64,000 bases of DNA from Xylogone sp. PMI_703 (lineage: Eukaryota > Ascomycota > Leotiomycetes). The notes below the pieces were generated by a model. The model did not search any database. It saw only the letters and a list, made by a program, of their open reading frames with translations, and had not been told where the DNA came from. How positions within the stretch are numbered: the first letter of the stretch is position 1; every line of letters starts with the position of its first letter. Shown one piece after another: positions 41,350 through 53,200 of the stretch. The stretch is from assembly GCA_021399445.1 (NCBI GenBank), contig JAJTUQ010000006.1, positions 2,604,001 through 2,668,000 of the forward strand. The letters are read 5' to 3'. A program made the translations under genes and the position numbers.

Positions 41350-44300
41350 AACTTATTAAAATTGGTAAAATATTTTTCTAGTTCTTAAGTATTTAACTAT
41401 CTATACTCCTCTTATTCTTTCTATTTGACTAAGTATTTTTTCTTATTCTTTATTAACTTGTTATCTAGGATTTCCTTAACTTCTTATTCTATATTTAAGT
41501 CTTATTTTAGCTTTAAATTTAGAGTTAATGATAATCCCAGAAATACTTTTTTTAGTATAATTATATAAAATATTAAATATATTCATATAATATTAAAAAG
41601 TTTTAGTTTATATATCAGATTTCTTAATTTCTTTTTGATTTTATATAGTTTAATCTTTTTTTAGTTTAATTTATTATTTAGTCTTATTGTTTTGATAAAT
41701 TTATGGATAATATAAACTTTATCTTTTTTTTTAAGTTTAAGTTTTATACTATACTTTTGATTATAGTACTTCTTTATGTATTCTTATATGAATTTGATGT
41801 TATACTTTAAGTGATTATGAATTTTTTCTAATTTGTTTGTTTATTATTCAGTTATCTTGGAAATGTTTTTTATTTTTGCTTTTATAAAATAGGTTTAGGC
41901 TTTATAATTATAATTCACAAAGAAAAGTATAACTTTAGTAGTTTTACTCTTTATGTTATTATATACTAATTATATTATTAATAAAAGATTTTTCTAATTT
42001 GATTATTTATAATTTATATAACAGTAAAAATAAGCTCTTATAATCTAGTTTACTTACTCAGTCTGACTGTCTGTCTGAGCTTATCTTTTTGTAATAATTT
42101 TTTTTTTAATATTTAATCTTTTACAGATTGTTTCCTAGAATTTTGACGTAAAGAGCTTATCTTTGTCCGAAATAATTTTTGTTAAAATATTATAATTTAT
42201 TATAATCCTAGAAATTGTGATTTTCGTTAAATCTTCGACTGTTTATGTTTCCTTCTATAATAACATGATAAAGTACTTCGTAAGTTTATTGACTATAATA
42301 AGGATTAAGTCATAATAATCTTTATCTGGTTTATTGACATTTTTTGACAAAGGTAATTTTATGATAAAATCCCATGAAATAGAAGTCCAAGGCTTTTCTG
42401 GTATCTGAAGAGGTATTAATTGTTTTATAAGCTTTTTCTTTGATGTTTTAACTTTATGACAAATATTGTAGTTTTTGACGACTTTAATGACTTCTTATTG
42501 GAGTTTAAAAATAAAGAATTCTTGTTATAGTCTGTTTTTAGTCTTTGTGATTCTTTGATGACTATGTATAAGCAATTTGTGTTATTCTTTCACAAACTCC
42601 TAGGTAATTATTAGTAAGATGAATATTTTCTTATCTTTTAGCCAAATGTCTGGAAATTCCTGATCTTCAAGTTAACTAGCCTCAGGATTTTTAGAGATTT
42701 TTCTTTTTTCTACAATAATTAACTTAATCTTTTTTAACTATTCTTCGTTAATAATCTGTATGACTATTAATATTTGTGTATAGTTAAAGCATAAAGTATT
42801 GTCTTCTTTTTTAAATATAATGAATTTTTGCTTAAAACTTCTTTTTATATAATCTGATTATTTGTTCAAAACGTCAGTTTTAATGTTTTTTGATCTTTGG
42901 ATATAACAAATCCTGAAATCATATTATATTAATGTTTTGTACTAGTGTACTTGTTTACTGTTAAAATCTTTAGTAATTATAAAGATTATTAAATTTTTGT
43001 GGTTTAATAAAATCTCGAATAAATGTTTAGTACTATATAAGTAAACTTTTCAATGTTTATAATAATCTACGATAGCTAAGAGTTCCTTCTCGTAGATGTC
43101 ATAGTTTAATTCTGTTAAAATAAACTTTCAAGAGTGGAAGGCCACTGGCCTCTAACGTCTTTTGTCATTTTTTTGTGATAAGACTCTATTCAACACCTTA
43201 CCTGAGATGTCTGTTTCCAGTAAGTATGGTTTCTCGGGATTGACATGGGTCAGTATTTGGTCTTCGTCGAACTGATCTTTAACTTCTTGGAAAACTCTCT
43301 CTTGTTTCTCTTCTCAAACGAAGAGTATATTTTTCTTCATTAATTCTATTAACAAGCTAGTTATCTTTGAGTAAGCTGTTATATAATGTTTATAGTAATT
43401 GATAAGTCTGTTAAATTATTAAACTTCTTTGATTATCTTTAAAATAAATCATTTTTTAATAGTTTTTACTTTCTTTAAGTCTATTTAGAATTCTTTGTCC
43501 AAAATTATTTCATCTAGAAATTTTACTTCTGTTGTATTGAATTAATACTTAGCCAACTTATACTTTATATCATTATTGATCAATGCTTTAAGTATAGTAT
43601 AGATATATTATTTATGTTTTTTTAATATCTTAGAATAAATCAAGATATTATCCAAATATATTATTATAAAATGATCTAAATATAGTCTCAAAATTGTATT
43701 ATTCACTTTTTACATAATTGTTAATATATTTGTCAGACTAAAAAGTATGACCAATAATTCATAAAGTCCATATTTGGTTTAAATGATAATGTACTACTCA
43801 TATCCTTCCTTGATCCTTATCAAGTTGAATTTTGTAGTAAAGTCTAATTTCGTGAAATATCTGGTTCTAATAAGTATATCTTGTATATTATCAATATGAG
43901 ATAATAGATATTTGTTTTTTATGATTTTACTGTTTAAATTTCTGTAATCTTTATATGGTCTTCCCTTGGGGTTGTTTAGTTTTGGTGTTTATATTAATAA
44001 TACTCTTCACGAAGAGTTTGACTCTCTGTAAAAGTTCTTCGTGGTCTGTTCATCTAGTTACTCTCTCAAGATCTTATCCCTGGCAAGATTCGTTCTATAA
44101 ATAAGTCTGTACGAAGAGGTTATACTTTCTTGGAGAATGATTTCGTGATCTTATTCTTTGTATAAAGGCAAAGTTATGTTTTTCGGTCATAGAATGAATA
44201 ATTTATAATAATCTTAGTATTTTTCCGGGAGAATGTCTAATTTATTCTGGAGGTTATCTTAAATAAGTTTAATAATAAAAACATTTTGTGTAAGTTATTC

Positions 44301-46729
44301 CTTTGGTTCAGTGTTGTAATAGTATTTAAATATCAATTTCTTTATTTTCTAGTTAATGTTTAAGTTATGGAATTTTAATCAAGATTATCCTAAAATAATA
44401 TTTTCCTTTCCAAGAGAAGAAACCTTAAACTGGATTTGTTTTTGGTAATTTTTAATTTTTATAGTAAAAAGTTTAATTCTGGTGAATACTTTTTTCTTTA
44501 CTAATAAACTGTCGGCCATTCGTAGAAACTGATTATAGACTTTAGTCTATATGTTTATTATCTTAGTAACTTATGACAAGATTAGGTTAATCTGGCTTCT
44601 TGAATTTATTAAAGTTCTAAAGTTTCTGTTGCTAAACTTAACATCCAACCGGATGACTTCTTCTTTACTAGTCATAAATATATTAAAGATAAATTCTGTA
44701 TTGAATTCCTCTTCTTGAATTATCTGAGGCAGTGTCTTCTTTGCTTTAGGCTTTTTCAGATTAAATAAGTTATCGATATGTTTCTTAGAGAATATTTATT
44801 TGTTGTTAAACTCATAATAATGACTTATTTTGTAGCTATAATATTGTTCTCGATGTTCTGTATAGAAAATTGTTTTTCGACATATTTCTTTCTTGACTTA
44901 GTATATCTTTTCTTAGTCTTCATAATATATAACCTAAGTATAAGAGTCTTGTCAAGGTAGCTATATTTTTTCTCCTAGAGAATAAAATACTAGGTTATCA
45001 TGGTATAATCCGTTAATAATGATTTTTTCGAAGTTAAATTATATAACCTTAATTATTGTTCTTAATTTCTATATTCTGTACTAGAGAAGTTTATTTTACT
45101 AAAGTGATATATTCTAAAGGATATTTCTTTTGATTAGTTTTTAAGTTTTTATATAATTTCTGTCAAAGTAAAAAGCTGTTCTAATTAATATTATTCTTTT
45201 GTCTACTTGTAGTTCATTTATTTAATAAGGTTAAACAATAAAATCTTCTTGCTCTATATGATTAGAGAACTTGAAACCCCAGAAGATTTTCTGAAAGGAT
45301 TCCTTTGTTATTCTTTGGTTAAGTTCTGATACTTTAAATATTGTGTATAAAGAATATACTAATGAAATTTTAGTATATCCCTTTTCTTTCGGGAATTCCT
45401 AATTAACTTGATTAAAACTGTCTTAAAACTTTTCCTAGATCATTAATTCTCCTTTAACTTATCTTAAGAAGAACAGGTCTAACAAGTCAGTAATATTTTA
45501 ATATTTTTCTGGAGAAAAGTTATCAAGGTTAACAGTTTCTAAGTTTTGTCTCTTTACTTTTTCTATAATAGACATTAATATATTTAGTTTACTAACAGTA
45601 AGAGAAAAGACTCCTGAAAATGTTGTACTTTTAGTATTATAATAAACTTCTGTCGTAAAGTCTTCTGTAAGAAGAATTCATAAGATCTGGTCCATGGATT
45701 AATCTCTAACGTCCTCTGATAACTTGTCAAAGTCACTTTATCTTATCAATAAAGCATTATCCAAATCATAAGATTCGTTATCTTTGGCCAAGGATATTAT
45801 AAATATAGTCTTAGTCTCTTTTAGCTTTCTTTTATCCTTGTTATTATATTCCTGGGTAATATGTCTAGCTTATCCATACTTGTAATAAAGTTTCTTTTCT
45901 CTTTTTTCTTTATATTGTTCAAAAGTTAAATTATACTTATTTTTTCCTTTTAATAATCTTTTGTTATAATTCTTAAGACTTTATCTTTTTTCTCCTATAA
46001 TTTTATCAAAGTCCATTAAATCTTCTTAATTATTGACATAATTTTTTTGTTTATTTGTTTATGAAAAGTAAAAAATTCTTCTTTTCTTTTTTATATACTG
46101 TTTGTATTAAAAATTGTTAATTTCTTCGGCTTTTTTTATTTGCTTAATTAGTATATCCAGGTGAAGTCTAATATGAGTTAATTTGTCCTTAATGGATTTC
46201 TTCAACCTTTGGTGATACCAGAATATCAATGCTTTGTTTTTCTAATTAGTTATATTACTTAATTATCAGAATTTGGTATTATAGGCAGAAGTAGAGTTAG
46301 TCTGTTTTAAAGTATATAATTGCTGTTCTGCCCTGTTTGTTTCATGAGGATTCTTGAAGACTTTTTTTATTTCTTCTTTAAAGCTCTTAAAGGATATAAA
46401 CAAGTTAGTAATGTTTTATTATCTTTTTTTATCTTTTTTGGTGAAGTTCTCGAAGTTTTTTATATATAACAAAGTTTATTATAATATTTCTTCTTTTAGG
46501 TAAGTGAATAGTTATATAATTTGTTAAAAATCATTTTGAAACTTATTTTTATATAAGTTCAAATATAGATAAGTTCAGAACTTGAAAAGTTTTAATTTAG
46601 ACTTGTTTTTTCTAAAGTTTTTAATTTTTTTTAGGTTTAACTTTTTTTTGATGAAGTTAGTCGTCGAGTTAGGGTTAGCCTCAGGGACTTGAGGGTTTTG
46701 TTGTGAAGATGAGTCTTTAGTTATAGTAT
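41350..46729 (-). pseudogene. A2 Gag-Pol, decayed
   Basis: The Gag start has changed ATG to ATA (about 46729-46727) and continues DSSSQQNPQVPEANPN. The CCHC knuckle at 45891-45847 reads YYKYG-stop-ARHITQEY, with Cys codons turned to Tyr. RT spans about 44050-43200 with YKDYRNLN, YFTKLDF and the catalytic motif YLDNILIYSK (YLDD to YLDN) at 43658-43647. RNase H near 43175-43065 reads RPVAFHS...NYDIYEKELLAIVDY. Integrase near 42190-42150 reads ISDKDKLFTSKF. A short plus-strand frame at 44778-44960 is a shadow. Confidence 0.85.
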
Positions 46730-46753
46730 CTTCGAGTTTCAAGGTACTTAAAG

Positions 46754-47339
46754 TATAATATTCTTACAAGGGTTTAAGGTTATTTATTACTTAAATGATA
46801 AATGAAGGTAAAGGACAAGAGAGTAATTTCATGATAGTTTAAGATAGTTATGATAAAATGTAAGTATATTATAAATCAATTGAGTTAAGTACGAAACTTT
46901 TATTTACTGTAAAATTATCTAATTATATAATAAAGGTTAGTAGATTAAGTATATTAATTATACCCTATATTCGATATACTGGATATATGTTTTACGTAAT
47001 CACTTATTTGCTAGTACTAACTATTTGCATATACAAATAAATGGTTAGCACAAGTGGAAAAGTAGTACTAATTTCCTGATAATATTATTATTTAGTTAAT
47101 ATAACCAAAAGGTTAATATTATAATTTCGATAATATTATCCTTTAGTTTGTATAACCTTTTTTATAGTATTAATGTTGAACTTGTACTATCTTTTTGTTA
47201 GTACTAGTAATGTGATAATACTAGCGATACCATAACCAGGTCTTTGATAACTGTCTTAATCTATACTTATTTAACTAAGGCGACAGCTATGGAGGCTTTA
47301 TAATCCGGTCGCTTGTTATAACCTTACGGGGTCGTAACA
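46754..47339 (-). repeat. A2 5' LTR (right)
   Basis: 586 bp, TATAATATTC...GTCGTAACA; the terminal TG reads TA. Followed by the TTAAT duplication. Confidence 0.9.
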
Positions 47340-47344
47340 TTAAT

Positions 47345-49384
47345 TATTTCATCGAACTTGTACTGTTTTCTTATCTTATAACTTTAATATGACATATATT
47401 GTTTATAGTGGAACTTTTCTTTTTTGAGTATGGTTTTGGTTTATATGGTTTTAAATTCCGTTTTTATTTATACTGTTTATATATCTGGGAGATTCTTCTT
47501 TGTTGGTAACTTTATAGTTAATGATATAGTAGTATATAATACTTTTGACTATAATAAGTTTAGACTTAGATAATAATAAGATCTGGATATGACTTTTATA
47601 ATTATTCTGAAGTTTATAATCTTGTCTTTAGCTAGATATGATTTTATTTATCGTTATTAGTGTTTTATTATAGATTATATTTTGTATTGACTTTTCGAGG
47701 TTTTCTTGATTCTTTTAAGTATTATTCTTTTGCTTGTCTTTAAGGCTTTGGTGTATTCGTTAATCTTTTATAGACTTTGTGATTCTTTAATCATGGGTAC
47801 TAACTTAGACTCCTTGTCTTTGTTGACTTGGCTAGGCCTGGGTTTTGATAATATTTTGAATTATTCCTTTATTTCCTTTGGTATATTTCTTATAATACTT
47901 TTTAGTGTTTTTGTTAGCGCCTTTAGCATTTGCTCTTATCTGAATGTTTTTTGAATAAATTTTGGAGTTAAAATTATTTCGTTGTTTAGATTTTTTTCTT
48001 TAGTTAAATCTTCTTTAATCTGTGCTTTGAAAAATACTTCTTTGAAATTCAGTATATTAAAGAGTAATAGTTTGATCTTTTCTGTTAAAGTATCATTGTA
48101 TACCTCTGAGTCATTATCTTCTTATTCTTTTTCTAAGTCATTTTTTGTAAAAGTTTCTTTTTTCGTTTTATATATAAGATACTTATATAGGATTTAGCTT
48201 ATTAATAAGTCTTTATTGTTTTCTGGCTAAGTTTCTGAGTTAGTAAAGAATATGGCTTCTCTCATCGTTTGTCATTTTGCTTTAGTCTTTACTTTGGCCT
48301 TCATTTCTGCAAATACCTTTTCTTCTTCTGGGATAATTACTATATTAATTTCCATGAATATTACTTTTTTACTCTTTTCTTTATACTTAGACTTTTGTTT
48401 TATCTTTTCTATATTGTTAGTCTGTTTATCCTTGAGTTTACTGTCCTTGTTGTACTTATGAGCCATATGACTAGATAAGTAATACTTGAAACATAAGTTC
48501 TTTTTTCTATGTTTCTTCCTTTGTTCTAGTATCAATTTATATCTTCTATCTTTCCTGGAGTCTTCCTTAGAGGTTATATTTACTTTTCAGTTTATGGCAT
48601 CGGGATCTTTCTTAGATCCCCTTCCTTTTCCTTCGAAGTCTTACTTCTTGTTGTTCTAGTTTATTATTTTACCTTTCTTTATCTGACGTCTTTCTTATTA
48701 ATAATCATTTATCTTAATAACTTTTTTCATGAGTTCTTCTAAGCTTCCTGGGACTGGCCTTAACTGAGTTATCTTGTCTATTATCATATTCTTAAGATTC
48801 TTCTTGTAATAATACATCAAGATTTTATTGTCCTAGTCTGCTTGAAGGATTAGCATACAAAATCTTATATTATGATTTTATACTGATCTTGTTTGCTTAA
48901 GCTTATTCAACTGTCTAAAAACTTTTTACTTCTTATTTATACTATCAAACAATTAATCTATTTTGTCCTAAAAATTGTTCAAACTTCTAAATAAGTTAAT
49001 TGTTTTTTGTTATCTGTCTTTTTTCTTTTTGATAATATTATAGAAATTTTCTATATATAACAACAGAAGTTTGAATATGTCTTTTTCTAGATATATAATG
49101 ATCCAGAAAATATAATCTTGTTCACTTTTAAATATAACTTCATTAAACTTTAAGAACAAGTGAACTTGTATCTTGAAGATTCTATACTTAGATCTATCTC
49201 TGTTAAACTTAACTAATATAGTTACTTTAAGTAGTTTAAGTAATAAGATGACTCGTGGAAATTCCTTTTCCTTATCGTTATCACTATCCGATAAGGGTGG
49301 GTTTGGCGCTGGTGCAGGGCCTGGTACAAGGTCTGGTGTAGTATATTCTATTCCTGACATAAGGCCTGCTTGCTGGCTTGCCAT
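47345..49384 (-). pseudogene. Element B Gag, decayed
   Basis: It begins with an intact ATG at 49384 and a readable N-terminus, MASQQAGLMSGIEYTTPD, then a Pro/Asp-rich linker and a 124-codon open stretch. A CCHC knuckle lies at about 48430-48490, reading CFKYYLSSHMAHKY, so two of three Cys have become Tyr while His remains. The C-terminal part is interrupted by stops and then by the insertion of A2 at 47344. The other open frames in this interval on the plus strand (47706-48478) are antisense shadows. Confidence 0.75.
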
Positions 49385-49431
49385 GGTGTCCTGGGCACTT
49401 GATCCTAATCTCTCTTAAATAATGTTCAAAA

Positions 49432-49796
49432 TGTTATGAACTTAAGTCTTTACTTAAGTCTTATAGAATATATAAGTATATATTAAGTCATAAAGAGATT
49501 AGTGAAAACTCAGGGATTAATGCAATATAGTATATGATTATAACTACAATTATATGGGTAACAATCTGTATTATAAGTTGAGTACAAGACTCTTATCTAA
49601 GTAGTTATCTGAGTTATATATATTCAATGAAATACATCAAAACTCTTTGGACCCCCCAGGTCCTCTAGGTCTATAGACCCCTTGGACCCCCCAGGTCCCC
49701 CGGGTCCATCACATGACTTAGGGTAATGTCAGGTTCTCTGTGTAACCTCTGCTACCGAGCCTCAGGCCTGACCCCATCTATGTATGATTTGTGACA
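49432..49796 (-). repeat. Element B 5' LTR (right)
   Basis: 365 bp, TGTTATGAAC...TTTGTGACA. It has retained more G and C than the left copy, including a cluster of GGACC and GGTCC motifs at 49648-49708. Confidence 0.92.
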
Positions 49797-49801
49797 CTTA
49801 T

Positions 49802-50280
49802 AACTTTTAAGTATTATTACTGTTTTGTCAACAACAAGAAATATTATCATAATCTTTAGTTTACTAAGTATAGTAAATATATTTGTCGGGGTAAAAAGTA
49901 TAAGTTTAATCTGAACATGAATAAGTTAGAACATTTGGTCAAAAAAGAAGAATGTCTCGAACAAGAGAAAGAAAAAGCCTTAGTTTGTATAGCCTGTCTT
50001 TATAAATTGTAAAAATTGGTCAAGACAAAAGATTATAATATAATTATTCAAAGTATTTTTACGATAGAAAAACTAAAGAAAATCGAAGAATGAGAAAGGA
50101 AAAAAATAAAAGAGAAAAAGAGACTCGAACAAGAACAAAAAGAAACCAAGATATTATAATAAGCAAAAACTACCTAATCAGTGAAAGTAAGGCCCTCCAG
50201 AGCCTTCTTTTCCGAGACTAAGTTACTTGTTTATGCTGATATTCTGTTTGATAAAACTTAGTTGACTTTACTTATTTATA
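49802..50280 (+). pseudogene. Opposite-strand accessory ORF of A1, second part
   Basis: Continuation of the ORF begun at 29863, separated from it by element B. It reads FKYYYCFVNNKKYYHNL, then the coiled coil (NKLEHLVKKEECLEQEKEKA, CLYKL) and the Gly-Pro/Ser tail near 50190. More decayed than the A2 copy. Confidence 0.55.
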
Positions 50281-53200
50281 TTTTTCCAGAAATTTATTAA
50301 AATTAATAAAATGTTTTTTTAGTTTTTAAGTATTTAATTATTTATACTCTTTTTATTCCTTTTATCTGACTAAGTATTTTTTCTTATTCCTTATTAACTT
50401 ATTATCTAAGATTTCTTTAACTTCTTATTCCATATTTAGATCTTATTTTAACTTTAAATCCAGAGTTAATGATAATCCCAGAAATATTTTTTTTAATATA
50501 ATTATATAAAATACTGAATATATTTGTATAATATTAAAGAATTTTAGTTTATATATTAGATTTTTTAGTTTTTTTTTGATTTTATATAATCTAATCTTTT
50601 TTTAATTTAATTTATTATTTAGTTTTGTTATTTTAATAAATCTATAAATAATATAAACTTTATTCTTTTCTTTAAACTTAAGTTCTATATTATACTTTTA
50701 ATTATAGTATTTCTTTATATATTCTTGTACAAATTTGATGTTATACTTTAAGTAATTATAAATTTTTTCTAATTTGTCTGTTCATTATTCAACTATTTTA
50801 GAAATGTTTCTTATCTTTACTTTTATAAAGTGGGTTTAGACTTTATAGTCATAATTTGTAAAAAAAAGTATAACTTTAATAGTTTCACTCTTTATACTAT
50901 TATATATTAATTATACTATTAGTAAGAGATTTTTCTAATTTGATTATTTATAATTTATATAATAACAAAGATAAGCTCTTATGATCTGGTTTATTTACTC
51001 AGTTTAACCATTTGTCTGAGCTTATCCCTTTGTAATAATTTTTCTTTTAATACTTAATCTTTTATAGATTATTTCCTAGAATTTCGACGTAAAGAGCTTA
51101 TCTTTGTCTAAAATAATTTCTACTAAAATGTCATAGTTTGTTATAACCCTAGAAATCATGATTTCCGCTAAATCTTTAGCTATTTATGTTTCTTTCTATA
51201 ATAATATGATAAAATACTTCGTAAGTTTATTAACTATAATAAAGATTAAGTCATAATAATCTTTATCTAGTCTGTTAGTACTTCTTGACAAAGATAATTT
51301 TGTAATAAAATCTCATGAAATAAAAGTCCAAAACTTTTTTAGTATCTAAAGAAATATTAATTGTTCTACAAACTTTTTTCTTGATGTTTTAGCCTTATAA
51401 TAAATGTTGTAGTTATTAATGACTTTAATAACTTCTTGTTAAAGTTTAAAGATAAAGAATTCCTGTTATAGTCTGTTTTTAGTCTTTATGATTCCTTGAT
51501 AATTATATATAAATAATTCATATTATTCTTTCATGACTTCCTGGGCGATTAATAATAAAATAAATATTCTCTTGTCTTTTAGCCAAATGTCTGGAAATTC
51601 CTGATTTTCGAGTTAATCAGCCTCGGGATCCTTAGAGATTTCTTTCTTTTCTGTAATAATTAACTTAATCTTTTTTAGTCATTCTTCATCAATAACCTGT
51701 ATGATCACTAATACTTATACGTAATTAAGGCATAAAGTATTACTTTTCTTTTTGAATATAATAAGTTCTTACTTTAAACTTCTTTTTATATAATTTAATC
51801 ATCTACTTAAAGTATTTACTCTAACATTCTTTGTTCTTTGAATATGACGAATCTTGAAATCGTATTATACTAACATTTTATACTAATACACTTATTTATT
51901 ATTAAAATCTTTAATGATCATAAAGATTGTTAGATTCTTATAATCCAATAAAATCTCGAATAAATGTTTAATATTATATAAGTAAACTTTTTAATACTTA
52001 CAGTAATCTATGATAACCAAAAGTTCTTTCTTGTAAATGTTATAATTTAACTTTACTAAAATAAACTTTCGAGAATGAAAAGCTATTAGCCTTTAACGTT
52101 CTTTATCATTTTTTTATAACAAAACTCTACTTAATGTTTTACCTGAGGTATCTGTTTTTAGCAAGTATGATTTCTCGGAATTAATATAAATCAATATTCA
52201 GTCTTCGTCAAACTGATCTTTAACCTCTTGGAAAACTCTTTCTTATCTTTTTTCCTAAACGAAAAGTATGTTTTTCTTCGTTAATTCTGTTAATAAGCCA
52301 ATTATCTTCGAGTAAATTGTTATATAACATTTATAATAATTAGCAAATCTATTAAACTGTTAGACTTCTTTAACTATTTTTAAAATAAGTTATTCTTTAA
52401 TAACTTTTACTTTCTTCAAGTTTATTCAAAATTCTTTATCCGAAATTATTTTACTTAAGAATTTCACTTTTGTCGTATTAAACTGATATTTAATTAATTT
52501 ATATTTTATGTTATTATTAATTAATATTTTAAATATAATACAGATATACTATCTGTATTCTTCTAATGTCTTAGAATAAATTAAGATGTCATTTAAATAT
52601 ATTATTATAAAATAATCTAAATATAATCTCAAAATCATATTATTCACTTTCTGTATAATTATCAATATATTTGTCAGACCAAAAAGTATGACTAATAATT
52701 TATAAAGTCTATATTTAGTTCGAATAATAATATACTGTTTGTATCTTTCTTTGATCTTTATTAAGTTAAACTTTATAACAAAATCTAATTTCGTAAAATA
52801 TTTTGCTTTAATGAATATATCTTATATACTATTAATACAAAGTAATGAGTATTTGTTTTTTATAGTTTTACTGTTTAAATTTCTGTAATCTTTATATAGT
52901 TTTCCTTGAGGGTTGTCTGGCTTTAGTACTTATATCAATAACACTCCCCACGAAAAGCTTAACTTTTTATAGAAACTTTTCGTAGTTTGCTCATTTAGTC
53001 ATTTCCTCAGGATTTTATCTTTAATGGGATTTGTTTTATAAATAAGTTTATACAAAAAAGTTACATTTTCTTAGAGAATGATTTTGTGATCTTATTCTTT
53101 GTATAAAAGTAAAGTTATATTTTTCGGTCATAAAGTAAATAACTTATAATAATCTTAGTATTTTTCCGCGTCTATTCTAGAGATTATCCTGAACAAGTTC

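Larger units (their letters stand above)
40108..47339 (-). mobile_element. Gypsy-type LTR retrotransposon A2, inserted in B
   Basis: 7232 bp, minus strand, uninterrupted copy of family A, with 586-bp LTRs at both ends and a TTAAT duplication. It sits inside element B, which in turn sits inside A1 of the same family, so family A moved at least twice, before and after the arrival of B. All coding parts are damaged. Confidence 0.92.
30003..49796 (-). mobile_element. Gypsy-type LTR retrotransposon B, inserted in A1
   Basis: Minus-strand element with two 365-bp LTRs (30003-30367, 49432-49796) and a CTTAT duplication. Copia-1 and A2 are inserted inside it; without them B is about 6859 bp. Gag begins at 49384, the knuckle is near 48450, RT/RNase H lie at 39480-38490 and integrase around 32200-31700, the normal Gypsy order. 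It is distinct from family A by its LTR but shares the polypurine tract and the type of opposite-strand ORF. The LTR pair aligns without gaps and every mismatch I compared is a transition, as RIP produces. Confidence 0.9.

Noticed and set aside
47706..48478. Hydrophobic plus-strand frames resembling membrane proteins
   Set aside because: They are antisense to the element B Gag; AT-rich DNA encodes Phe, Leu and Ile by default, which mimics membrane helices.
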